In this document: positions 43,015 to 51,031 of the stretch, in pieces
Layout of the letters: each line of letters opens with the position of its first letter
Position numbering within the stretch: position 1 is the stretch's first letter
Assembly (NCBI GenBank): GCA_904396495.1
Contig: CAJFOJ010000004.1
Location: 28,570-92,569 of the forward strand
Reading direction: 5' to 3'
Origin: an uncultured Oscillospiraceae bacterium
GTDB lineage: Bacteria; Bacillota; Clostridia; Oscillospirales; Ruminococcaceae
Length of the DNA stretch: 64,000 nt
Translations under genes and position numbers: made by a program
The notes under the pieces: generated by a model
Database searches by the model: none
What the model saw: the letters and a program-made list of their open reading frames with translations, nothing else
What the model was told of the DNA's origin: nothing

Positions 43015-44079
43015 ATGGCTAAAATCAAAGTGGCGATTATTGGCTGCGGAACCATCGCAACCAACGCTCACATTCCATCTTATCTTAATAATCCTGATGT
43101 AGAAATTAAATATTTCTGTGACATCATTCCGGAGCGAGCTGAAGCAAAAGTAAAAAAGCATGGAGTAGGCACCGCAGTTGTAGACTATCACGATATACTA
43201 AATGACGAGGAGGTCCAGGCGGTATCAGTATGTACCCCCAACAATTTACATAACCAGATTGCCATCGACTTTTTGCGGGCAGGTAAAAACGTTCTCTGTG
43301 AAAAGCCTGCTGCTCGTACCTATAAGGAAGCCTTAGAAATGCAGAAGGTTCAACACGAGACCGGTAAGGTGTTGAATATCGGCGTCGTCAACCGCTTTAA
43401 CACCAGCGTCAATATGATTAAAGGGATAATCGACAAAGGCGAGTTGGGTGAAGTCTACCACGTATATGCCAGCTTTAGGGCGCATCGCTCTATTCCCGGG
43501 CTAGGCGGCATGTTTACCACCAAGGAGATTTCCGGCGGCGGCGTTTTGATCGACTGGGGCGTACACTATCTGGATTTGATTATGTACTGCCTGGGTGACC
43601 CCAAGCCGCTCACCGTTTCGGGGGAAGCTTATTGTAAGCTGGGGCGAAATATTCCGGAATACTCCTATATCAACATGTGGGCCAGCGAGCCCGATCCCAA
43701 TGGGACCTACGATGTTGATGATTTCATCACTGGCATGGTCCGCACCGAAGGCCCCACCATTACTTTAAATGGTGCCTGGGCCCAGAATATCGGCGAAGAT
43801 GAATGTTATGTGGATTTCATTGGCGATAAAGCCGGCATCCGTCTCCAATACGGCTCCACCTTTAAGATTTACTCGGCCAAAGGCAAATCTCTCTATGAAA
43901 TCATCCCCACTTACAAAATGGAGGACGCTTTTCAAAATGAAATCAACGCCTTTATCCGTTGCATTCAGACTGGAGAAAAGCTTCCCTCCCATATTGATAC
44001 CGTTGTCATCACTGCCAAAATGATGCAGGGTCTATACGATTCGTCTGAAACCCACAAGGAAATCTCTTTTGTGGACTAG
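43015..44079 (+). CDS. Gfo/Idh/MocA-family oxidoreductase
   Basis: 354 residues, NAD(P)-dependent sugar or inositol dehydrogenase type. N-terminal Rossmann motif VAIIGCGTIATNAHIP, then the EKPAARTYKEA motif (EKP Lys in the active site) and GVHYLDLIMYCLG in the catalytic alpha/beta domain. The ATG at 43015 lies nine bases after AAAGGAG. It is followed after 15 bases by a shorter related gene and then an AraC regulator. Substrate unknown. Confidence 0.92.
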   Translation: MAKIKVAIIGCGTIATNAHIPSYLNNPDVEIKYFCDIIPERAEAKVKKHGVGTAVVDYHDILNDEEVQAVSVCTPNNLHNQIAIDFLRAGKNVLCEKPAARTYKEALEMQKVQHETGKVLNIGVVNRFNTSVNMIKGIIDKGELGEVYHVYASFRAHRSIPGLGGMFTTKEISGGGVLIDWGVHYLDLIMYCLGDPKPLTVSGEAYCKLGRNIPEYSYINMWASEPDPNGTYDVDDFITGMVRTEGPTITLNGAWAQNIGEDECYVDFIGDKAGIRLQYGSTFKIYSAKGKSLYEIIPTYKMEDAFQNEINAFIRCIQTGEKLPSHIDTVVITAKMMQGLYDSSETHKEISFVD

Positions 44080-44094
44080 GAGAGGAAGGCGCAT

Positions 44095-44931
44095 ATGAAG
44101 AAAATCGGAATCATCGATTATTTTCTCGACGAATGGCACGCAAATCATCTCCCTCAGTGGGTTCACGACGCCTCTAAAGGCGGATATGAAATCACCTGCG
44201 CTTACGGGAAAATTGACGCTCCAGAAGGGCTCAGCTCTGCCCAATGGTGCCAGAAATTTGGAATTTGCCACTGTGAAACAATTGAAGGCGTTATTTCCCA
44301 AAGCGATGTGCTGATGGTACTGTCCCCGGACAATCCGGAAATGCACTGGGAACTTTGCCAGCTTCCTCTGCGTAGCGGAAAATACACCTATGTAGACAAG
44401 ACGTTTGCCCCCGATTATAAAACGGCTGAAGCGTTATTTGATTTGGCCCAGCAGCATCACACCCCTATGTTTTCTACCTCTGCCCTCCGTTTTTCTAAAG
44501 AATTAGAAGGGGTGTCAAAGGAGGGAATCCGCACCTTGGCCACCACCGGCGCCGGTGTGATGTCCAACTATGCCATTCATCAGTTGGAGATGATCGTTCA
44601 ACTGATGGGGACGAAGGCTGAGCGGCTGATGTTTATGGGAAGCGAAAGCTGTCCCCAATTGATCATCCAGTTTTCGGGGAACCGATCCGCTGTGATGGGC
44701 CAATATGGTTGGGATTGCCCTTTTAGCATCCATGGGGCTAAAGACGATGGTACTTTTATAAACATCCCTTCCTGTTCGGAGTATTTTGAACGCTTTGTGC
44801 CGGCGTTGCTCCAATTTTTTGAGACGGGAGAGCCGCCGGTTCCAGCTGAAGAGACCATCATGATCGCAAAACTCCGAGAATACGGTATCAATGCTATTAA
44901 TTGGCCTGGAACCTGGGTACATTTATCTTAA
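44095..44931 (+). CDS. Gfo/Idh-like protein with degenerate nucleotide-binding motif
   Basis: 278 residues. The N-terminus MKKIGIIDYFLDEWHANHLP lacks the GxGxxG dinucleotide motif, and the usual EKP is DKT (YVDKTFAPDYKTAEALFDLA). The overall length and order of segments (LMVLSPDNPEMHWELCQLPLRSGKYTYVDK) still match the Gfo/Idh fold. It is cotranscribed with the intact dehydrogenase (15 bases apart), so it may be a structural or regulatory partner or an enzyme that binds its cofactor differently. Confidence 0.75.
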   Translation: MKKIGIIDYFLDEWHANHLPQWVHDASKGGYEITCAYGKIDAPEGLSSAQWCQKFGICHCETIEGVISQSDVLMVLSPDNPEMHWELCQLPLRSGKYTYVDKTFAPDYKTAEALFDLAQQHHTPMFSTSALRFSKELEGVSKEGIRTLATTGAGVMSNYAIHQLEMIVQLMGTKAERLMFMGSESCPQLIIQFSGNRSAVMGQYGWDCPFSIHGAKDDGTFINIPSCSEYFERFVPALLQFFETGEPPVPAEETIMIAKLREYGINAINWPGTWVHLS

Positions 44932-44939
44932 ATGAATCA

Positions 44940-44969
44940 AACGGCTCGGAAATTCCGGGCCGTTTTTCT
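44940..44969 (+). terminator. Terminator after the Gfo pair
   Basis: Stem AACGGCTCGG with a complement containing one G-U pair, loop AAATT and TTTTTCTT. Confidence 0.8.
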
Positions 44970-44998
44970 TGCCTGTGCGATACCAAATATGGTATGAT
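44969..44998 (+). promoter_or_regulatory. Promoter/operator of the AraC gene
   Basis: TTGCCT (44969-44974), 18-base spacer and TATGAT (44993-44998). A perfect ATACCA-AATA-TGGTAT dyad at 44980-44995 fills the spacer and overlaps the -10, a likely regulator site. Confidence 0.5.
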
Positions 44999-45032
44999 AA
45001 AAGAGATAATTTAGCGGTCAGGAGGCTTTCCT

Positions 45033-45929
45033 ATGGATAAGAAAAAAATGGAATATGGAAAGCAGTTTCACTGTAGCTTTGACACCTTTGAAAACCCAAA
45101 AGAATTTGATATCCTCACCTTGTATCAGTGCGGGGAAATGAGTTGTGAGCAGGGCTTTATTGTCGCCGATCACAAACAGCTCTGCTATGAAATCAGCTGT
45201 TTTATCGGCGGGGAAGGGTACAATTATCGGGATGAGCAAAAATATTCGGTAAAGGAAGGAGATATCTTTATCAATATTCCCGGGGACAATCACAAAATTG
45301 TGTCGTCGGATACCGCCCCACTTCGTTTTCTGTATATGGGATGGATATTTACCGACCAAGTTGCAGAACATCTGCTCCCTATTGTAGAATTTTTTGAAAA
45401 GCCCTTGGAAAATCCTCTGATGCAGGACAGGCTGGGAATTTCCTTTTATCTTTCCAAGCTGATCAGCGAGTTCTATAACGGTACAGACTTTTCAGAAGAG
45501 ATGGTCAATTCCTATGTTTTCCAGATCCTTTGCTTATTGTATCGCACCTGGCAAATCCCGGGGTATCCCGCCGGGCCTTCCCGAAAGGGGAACCGCGTGG
45601 GGGGCACGGTGTACAGAGTTATTCAATATGTGGATAACAATATTTTTGACATCGAGAATGTAGGTACCATCTGCCGGGACCTCTGTTACAGTTCCAGCTA
45701 TCTTTCCCGGGTTTTTCATGCCCGCACCGGTATGACGTTACAACACTACCTAAACGAGAAAAAAATAGAAAGCGCCGCCGAATTAATTGAAAACGGCGGG
45801 CTTTCCATCACTGAAATCGCGGAAAAGCTCCACTTTGATTCGGTTCAGTCCTTCAGCCGGATATTTAAACGAGTTGCCGGTATCTCCCCATCCCATTATG
45901 CAAGGAACTTGGAGGAACAGAGGGATTGA
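45033..45929 (+). CDS. AraC-family transcriptional regulator
   Basis: 298 residues. An N-terminal cupin-like sensing domain (about 20-160, GDIFINIPGDNHKIV) and two C-terminal helix-turn-helix motifs (SSYLSRVFHARTGMTLQHYLNEKKIESAAELI and SITEIAEKLHFDSVQSFSRIFKRVAGISPSHYARN). ATG behind AGGAGG. Its neighbours suggest that it controls sugar or inositol-like dehydrogenase genes; the ligand is unknown. Confidence 0.95.
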   Translation: MDKKKMEYGKQFHCSFDTFENPKEFDILTLYQCGEMSCEQGFIVADHKQLCYEISCFIGGEGYNYRDEQKYSVKEGDIFINIPGDNHKIVSSDTAPLRFLYMGWIFTDQVAEHLLPIVEFFEKPLENPLMQDRLGISFYLSKLISEFYNGTDFSEEMVNSYVFQILCLLYRTWQIPGYPAGPSRKGNRVGGTVYRVIQYVDNNIFDIENVGTICRDLCYSSSYLSRVFHARTGMTLQHYLNEKKIESAAELIENGGLSITEIAEKLHFDSVQSFSRIFKRVAGISPSHYARNLEEQRD

Positions 45930-45954
45930 AAACATAGCTGTGCTGTGCTATACT
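45926..45954 (+). promoter_or_regulatory. Promoter for the LCP gene
   Basis: TTGAAA (45926-45931), 17-base spacer and TATACT (45949-45954) preceded by TGC (extended -10). It starts in the last codon of the AraC gene. Confidence 0.7.
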
Positions 45955-45994
45955 GAGAAAGTCTCTCTATAATACCATGAAGGATTGTGATTTT

Positions 45995-47077
45995 ATGCCA
46001 GCCAAAAAACGCAAACGGCGGCTAAAAGTAAAAAATATAGTCTTAGCTCTGCTGCTGTTGTGCGTCCTTGTGGGCGTTACTTGGGCGGTGGTTTACTTTG
46101 TCCAGGTTTTTCAATACAATTATAAGGAATTAAACCCGGACAATTTGGGGCTAACCTCCGGCGAAGAAACCCTCACCGATGATCAAAACGACCACTCGAT
46201 TACAAATATCGCCCTGTTTGGCGTGGATGAACGAGAAGGGGAAACTGCTTTTCGTTCCGACGCAATCATGGTGCTGACAGTGGACAAGCAGCACAACAAG
46301 ATCAAGCTTTCCACCGTGATGCGGGACAGCTATGTCCCAATCGACGGACACGGAAAAGATAAAATTGCCCATGCGTATTTTTATGGTGGTCCAGAGTTGG
46401 CGGTGAAAACCTTAAATCAAAACTTTGACCTTAACATCCGGGAATACGCGACAGTAAACTTTAACCAGATGGCCCAAATCGTGGACGCAGTGGGCGGCGT
46501 TGACATCGAGCTCTCTGAAGAAGAACGCAAAAACGCCAACCACAGCATCTGGGAACAGTCGCAGGTGGCGGGTTTGCCGGAAGATTATATCGAATCCTCA
46601 GGACTACAGACCCTAAACGGCACCCAAGCGGTAGCCTATGCCCGCATCCGGTATGTGGGAAACGCGGACTTCCAACGAACCAATCGTCAACGGGAAGTGC
46701 TGCGGCAGATATTCGAGAAAGTAAAGAAAATGAACCCATTAGACTATCCCGGTTTTGCCAAAAAACTTCTGCCCTGCATTGAAACTTCGTTAAACATCGG
46801 GGAAATCATGGACTTAGGCGGCATTATGCTGCGGGATGTCACCTTTGAGGAAATGCGCTTTCCAGATAGCCGTGATTTAATCGGAGCAGACGGGACCATC
46901 CGAGTGAACGGCACTGATTACCTCAACTTAGACATTGAACTGACCAAAGAGCACATGCATCAGTTTATTTTTGACGATCAAGATCCCTTTGCGGAACGCA
47001 ACCAATCAAGCTCTTTAGCCAGTGATGGTTCACAGCAGGACAGTTCTAATGACCAAAACACACAAATGGCCGGATAA
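45995..47077 (+). CDS. LytR-CpsA-Psr (LCP) family wall-polymer ligase
   Basis: Attaches anionic glycopolymers (teichoic acid-like) to peptidoglycan on the outer face of the membrane. About 360 residues from the ATG at 45995, nine bases after AAGGATTG. A basic N-terminus and a membrane helix (about 13-36) precede the LCP domain with LFGVDER, RSDAIMVLTV, LSTVMRDSYV, DAVGGVDI and ARIRYVGNADFQRTNRQREVL. A Ser/Gln/Asp-rich tail of about 30 residues ends the protein. The terminator overlaps its last codons. Confidence 0.94.
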   Translation: MPAKKRKRRLKVKNIVLALLLLCVLVGVTWAVVYFVQVFQYNYKELNPDNLGLTSGEETLTDDQNDHSITNIALFGVDEREGETAFRSDAIMVLTVDKQHNKIKLSTVMRDSYVPIDGHGKDKIAHAYFYGGPELAVKTLNQNFDLNIREYATVNFNQMAQIVDAVGGVDIELSEEERKNANHSIWEQSQVAGLPEDYIESSGLQTLNGTQAVAYARIRYVGNADFQRTNRQREVLRQIFEKVKKMNPLDYPGFAKKLLPCIETSLNIGEIMDLGGIMLRDVTFEEMRFPDSRDLIGADGTIRVNGTDYLNLDIELTKEHMHQFIFDDQDPFAERNQSSSLASDGSQQDSSNDQNTQMAG

Positions 47078-47093
47078 ATTCCCGGCCATTTTC
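47064..47093 (+). terminator. Terminator overlapping the LCP stop
   Basis: 10-bp stem AAATGGCCGG/CCGGCCATTT and TTTTC; the stop codon lies in the loop. Confidence 0.8.
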
Positions 47094-47106
47094 TGTCTTT
47101 TAAGAG

Positions 47107-48078
47107 TTATATATTTGGTTTGCAAACGGCAGCTATCCAGTCGTTGTCCTCCCGTATTTCCTCGATGGTAAATCCTGCTTCCCGCAGCTTATCGGTTACT
47201 TCGTGGGCGCGGCTGTTGATGATCCCGGAGACGATCAGCTTGCCATCCCATTTAAGGAAACGCCGGAACAGTGGAGCCATGGCGATAATAACGTCGGCCA
47301 CAATGTTGGCGACAATGATGTCATAAGGATTGCCGTCAATGGTTCTTGCAAGATTTTCATCCTCCAATATATTTCCACAGTGAACGGTAAAGTGTTCGTT
47401 ATCCACTCCGTTGAGGGCAGCGTTTTCGTGGGAAATTTTGGTCGCCAGTTCATCAATGTCGATAGCGGTGACATCCTCCGCACCCAACAGCAACGCCGCG
47501 ATGGACAGGATGCCGCTGCCGCAGCCCATGTCCAGTACCGCCTTACCCTGTGGGGCAATTTCATCCAATAGGGCCAAGCAAAGGCGAGTGGTGTTGTGCC
47601 CTCCTGTCCCAAAGGCCATCCCCGGATTCAGACGGAGAATTATCTCTCCCGCCTTCGGATGATATTCTTCCCATTCGGGGACAACTACCAAATGACGTCC
47701 AACGGGGATAGGGTGGTAGTACTTTTTCCAAGCGGTTTCCCATTCCTCTTCCTCTTTGTAATGAACTTCGGTATGAAGCGTTCCCAAATCAATTTCGTGA
47801 TCCCTTTGCAAATATAAAAGATCCGCCTTAATTTGGTTTAATGCCTCGAATCCCTGCGGGTTGTCCGCCAAGTAAAATTTGACCTTGGTGACGCAGTTCT
47901 GCATTTTCATCAGATCCTCATCGACATAATCCCAGTGGATAGTAGTGTCGTTTAAAAACGCATTGAAATCGTCGGCGTCTTCAATCATAACACAGTTAAC
48001 GCCATGTACCATCAAAAAACCAGTCAAAATTTCGATCCCCTGGGTGGTAGTTTGAATACTGACTTCTGCCCAATTCAT
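47107..48078 (-). CDS. prmA: Ribosomal protein L11 methyltransferase
   Basis: SAM-dependent methylation of ribosomal protein L11. 323 residues from the ATG at 48078 (AAAAGGGG upstream); the frame stays open a further 180 bases without a useful start. N-terminal recognition domain MNWAEVSIQTTTQGIEIL, then the Rossmann domain with GMAFGTGGHNTTRLCL, VLDMGCGSGILSIAAL and IVANIVADVIIAM. The GTG-rich substrate loop and NIxAD motif are intact. It is monocistronic. Confidence 0.95.
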   Translation of the reverse strand: MNWAEVSIQTTTQGIEILTGFLMVHGVNCVMIEDADDFNAFLNDTTIHWDYVDEDLMKMQNCVTKVKFYLADNPQGFEALNQIKADLLYLQRDHEIDLGTLHTEVHYKEEEEWETAWKKYYHPIPVGRHLVVVPEWEEYHPKAGEIILRLNPGMAFGTGGHNTTRLCLALLDEIAPQGKAVLDMGCGSGILSIAALLLGAEDVTAIDIDELATKISHENAALNGVDNEHFTVHCGNILEDENLARTIDGNPYDIIVANIVADVIIAMAPLFRRFLKWDGKLIVSGIINSRAHEVTDKLREAGFTIEEIREDNDWIAAVCKPNI

Positions 48079-48258
48079 CGCAATTCCCCTTTTGAAAATT
48101 TTGTTGTTTTCATGATACCAGAAAATAGTGCGAAGGACAAGGGCATAAAAACTTACAGCGGTTAAAGGACGGTTCCTGAGCGTTTTATTGTTAGGAATTT
48201 CACATATTTTTTGTGGATAGTTACTGAATAATTTGCAAAAATTAAGCAGATTTGTCAA

Positions 48259-48287
48259 TTGCGGTTGTGAATTGACTTGTGTATAAT
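48259..48287 (+). promoter_or_regulatory. Promoter for the isomerase-Gfo pair
   Basis: TTGCGG (48259-48264), 17-base spacer and TATAAT (48282-48287). The -35 is weak, and the cre site overlaps the end of the -10. Confidence 0.6.
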
Positions 48288-48301
48288 GAAATCGATTACA
48301 A
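48286..48301 (+). promoter_or_regulatory. cre site (perfect consensus match)
   Basis: ATGAAATCGATTACAA fits WTGNAANCGNWNNCWW at every position and overlaps the transcription start, a repressing position for CcpA. A LacI-family local repressor could read the same kind of sequence. Confidence 0.65.
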
Positions 48302-48321
48302 ATACAGTGGAGGGCGTTTTT

Positions 48322-49044
48322 ATGGAATACGGAATTCAGATGTTCAGCTTGCGGGATATTGCACGGGATGATATGGAAAAAGCCTTAAAAATTGCAAGTG
48401 AAATCGGCTATCACGGAGTGGAATTTGCACAGTTTGGGAACTGTTCCGCTGCCCAGATTAAGGGATGGTTGGAAAAATATCATTTAGCCCCCTGGAGTTC
48501 CCATATCATGCTGGAAGATTTACAAAACGACTTTGCAAAAACCGTTGATTTTCATAGAGAAATTGGTTGTTATAACCTGACAATCTGCTGTGTGATTCGG
48601 GACACCAAATCGGATGTGGAGGCAGCTATCAAGGGGATTAACGAGATGATTCCCCGACTGGCAGAGGAGGGGATGACCCTGCACTTCCACAACCACTACT
48701 GGGATCACAATCCCAATCGCGACAATGTCATAAATTTTCAGGAATTGGTGACCCGTACCAACGTAAACCTGGAATTGGACACCTATTGGCTTTGCGTGGG
48801 TGGTCTCGACCCGGTGACCATCATGGATAAGATGAAGGATCGGGTACATTTCATTCATTTAAAAGATGGCGACGGCGGATTTAATGGCCGCTCCTTAGGA
48901 CAGGGGGCAACGCCGATTAAAAAAGTGCATAAAAAAGCAGAAGAATTAGGATACCGGATGATTGTGGAGAGTGAAGGCTGTAATCCTACCGGCCCTGAAG
49001 AAGTAAAACGTTGCTATGACTATCTAATGAGCATTTCCAAATAG
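48322..49044 (+). CDS. Sugar phosphate isomerase/epimerase (xylose isomerase-like TIM barrel)
   Basis: About 240 residues from the ATG at 48322 (GGAGGGCG upstream). The TIM-barrel AP endonuclease 2 family pattern is visible: GVEFAQFGN, FHNHYWDHNP, NLELDTYW, HLKDGDGGF and VESEGCNP, with the Glu, Asp, His and Glu metal ligands. Relatives include IolE/IolI and hydroxypyruvate isomerase. It is 11 bases upstream of a Gfo/Idh gene, the layout of inositol-type or keto-sugar catabolism operons. The exact substrate is open. Confidence 0.88.
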   Translation: MEYGIQMFSLRDIARDDMEKALKIASEIGYHGVEFAQFGNCSAAQIKGWLEKYHLAPWSSHIMLEDLQNDFAKTVDFHREIGCYNLTICCVIRDTKSDVEAAIKGINEMIPRLAEEGMTLHFHNHYWDHNPNRDNVINFQELVTRTNVNLELDTYWLCVGGLDPVTIMDKMKDRVHFIHLKDGDGGFNGRSLGQGATPIKKVHKKAEELGYRMIVESEGCNPTGPEEVKRCYDYLMSISK

Positions 49045-49055
49045 GGGGAATACTG

Positions 49056-50117
49056 ATGAAAAAGAATGTTGCGATTATTGGGTACGGCGGAATGGGAGGT
49101 TGGCACGAGGAGCACCTGTTAAAAAGCGATGTAGCCAACTTGGTTGGCGTTTATGACATCAAGGAGGAGCGTCAACAGGCCGCCCGGGATAAGGGAATCC
49201 ACACCTATGATTCCTTGGAGCAGCTGTTAGCTGATCCCTCCATCGATATTGTCACCATTGCCACACCAAACGATGTGCACCGAGAAATCGCAATCAAGGC
49301 GCTAAAGGCGGGAAAAAATGTCATTAGCGAGAAGCCCGTCACCGTTTCTTCTGCTGACTTACAGGCGATGATTGACGCCGCCAACCAGTGTGGAAAATTG
49401 TTTACTGTCCATCAGAACCGTCGTTGGGACGCGGATTTTCTCGCAATGAAGCAAATTTACAAAAGTGGAGTACTGGGCGACGTGTTCAGCATTGAATCCC
49501 GGGTGCACGGCTCTCGTGGCATCCCTGGAGATTGGCGGGGACAAAAAGAGCATGGCGGTGGTATGATGCTTGACTGGGGCGTCCACCTGATTGACCAGGT
49601 TTTGCAGATGGTGCGCGAAAAAATTGTTTTGATTTACGCCGTAATGGATCACATTACAAACTACCAGGTAGACGATGGGTTTAAAATGAACATCACCTTT
49701 GAAAGCGGCAAAGTGGTGCACGTGGAGGTGGGAACCAGCAATTTTATCAATTTGCCCCGCTGGTATATGCAAGGAACCAATGGTACCGCGATGATTAGCG
49801 ATTGGGATTTGAGCGGCAAAATTGTCTGCTGCGAGAATTGGAACGAAAAGGATGTTATTCCGGTCAAAACAGCGGCAGGGCTCACCAAAACTATGGCCCC
49901 CAGGAAAGATGATACTATTGTCGAGCACCCTATTCCGCATCCAGAGCCGGATGTACATGATTTTTACCGCAATGTCTGTAAAGCTATCGACGGACTGGAA
50001 CCGCAACTCATTACCCACCCCCAGATGATGCGTGTTATGAGAGTAATGGAGGCTGCTTTTGAATCTGATCGGCTTCATCAAGTTGTTTCTTTTACTGATG
50101 AGGGATGTGAGGAATAA
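49056..50117 (+). CDS. Gfo/Idh/MocA-family oxidoreductase
   Basis: 353 residues. The dinucleotide motif IIGYGGMGGWHEEHL, the active-site EKPVTVSSADL and the GVHLIDQVLQM helix are present. GGGGG precedes the ATG at 49056. It lies 11 bases after the isomerase gene and shares its promoter and cre site, so both act on the same sugar or polyol. It is not closely similar to the first Gfo gene in the visible segments, so it is likely to have a different substrate. Confidence 0.92.
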   Translation: MKKNVAIIGYGGMGGWHEEHLLKSDVANLVGVYDIKEERQQAARDKGIHTYDSLEQLLADPSIDIVTIATPNDVHREIAIKALKAGKNVISEKPVTVSSADLQAMIDAANQCGKLFTVHQNRRWDADFLAMKQIYKSGVLGDVFSIESRVHGSRGIPGDWRGQKEHGGGMMLDWGVHLIDQVLQMVREKIVLIYAVMDHITNYQVDDGFKMNITFESGKVVHVEVGTSNFINLPRWYMQGTNGTAMISDWDLSGKIVCCENWNEKDVIPVKTAAGLTKTMAPRKDDTIVEHPIPHPEPDVHDFYRNVCKAIDGLEPQLITHPQMMRVMRVMEAAFESDRLHQVVSFTDEGCEE

Positions 50118-50217
50118 AAGCCTTGTTGAGAATAAAAGTTGGCTCTGAATAGTTTGCTTTAGATGGCAATAGCACGATTGACCTGTTATCACAATAAGTT
50201 TAACAGAATCCACATTA

Positions 50218-50248
50218 GAAAAAACAGAGGGAAATCCCTCTGTTTTTT
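50218..50248 (+). terminator. Terminator of the isomerase-Gfo operon
   Basis: Perfect 12-bp stem (AAAACAGAGGGA and complement), short loop and TTTTTT, 100 bases after the stop. Confidence 0.85.
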
Positions 50249-50831
50249 ATTGATTTTATAGACGAAAATCCCTTTATCACTTCCCATAAGTATTTAGAAA
50301 CCCCCGTAAAAACAGCTTGGGATGATACACATAGGCACAGGACCATATATACTTGTTTTTATGGTCATTATGTTGCACATCTGAAGTTAATATGTTTTAA
50401 AAACAAAGGCTTTATAAATACTAAAAATGATAATGTAGCCATTATAGCATTCATCCACAATTTACTCAATCATGATTCTGCCCTGATAGCAGGGCCAGCT
50501 ACTCTCGTCAACGGTCAAAATGAAGGGGTTTCGTACGCAGTTGCCAACTATGGTTGTCCTTGCTCACTGGCAGACAAGGGAGCTAAAGCAATAAATACTT
50601 TCGCCCTTGCATAGTATACTTTTTTCTTACATCCGTCCGTATATCTTTATATCACTATACGAAAGGACACTATTTGGGCGCCAAAGCGTTAAAACAGCAT
50701 TGTTGATTTAGGTCCCTAACTTGAGGAAGGGTAAGCATTTAACTGTTCAACACTTTTTGATAGTATCAAACCAAAATACTATTTTTAGCAGGTTAATAAA
50801 AAAGTAGCAATCTGTCCTTTTAAAGTCCATA

Positions 50832-50860
50832 TTGAAATCTGGTGATAAAAGCGCTATAAT
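50832..50860 (+). promoter_or_regulatory. Promoter of the BTAD regulator gene
   Basis: TTGAAA (50832-50837), 17-base spacer and TATAAT (50855-50860); a 165-base leader follows. Confidence 0.75.
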
Positions 50861-51001
50861 AAAAGCAATATGTATAAAAGCGGTTTTATATTTTATCAAC
50901 GAATTGCCAGAATACCTGCTTTTTACTAGTAATTTTTAGCATTGTGAAATTATTAAGTTTGGAGCAGCGGCCGCTTTCTCAATGTAGATCGGCTTTTCTT
51001 T

Positions 51002-51019
51002 TTTCCAAACATTTGGAAA
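51002..51019 (+). repeat. 18-base perfect palindrome beside the ribosome site
   Basis: TTTCCAAA-CA-TTTGGAAA, ending just at the start of the Shine-Dalgarno sequence (AAAGGCGG) of the following gene. It could be an operator, or an RNA hairpin that masks the ribosome site. Confidence 0.55.
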
Positions 51020-51031
51020 GGCGGTACTTCC

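Larger units (their letters stand above)
50249..51031. other. 783-base non-coding region upstream of the BTAD regulator
   Basis: AT-rich, with no ATG-initiated ORF of useful length. A stop-free stretch of about 100 codons from roughly 50310 to 50613 (plus strand) lacks any start codon and may be a coding remnant or chance. Blocks at 50386-50407 and 50430-50448 resemble blocks at 62803-62825 and 62828-62846, suggesting an old dispersed repeat. The right end carries the BTAD promoter and an 18-base palindrome. Confidence 0.5.

Noticed and set aside
50310..50613. About 100-codon stop-free stretch
   Set aside because: It has no ATG, GTG or TTG in frame near its start and no recognisable product; chance is possible at this AT content, so it is not called as a pseudogene.
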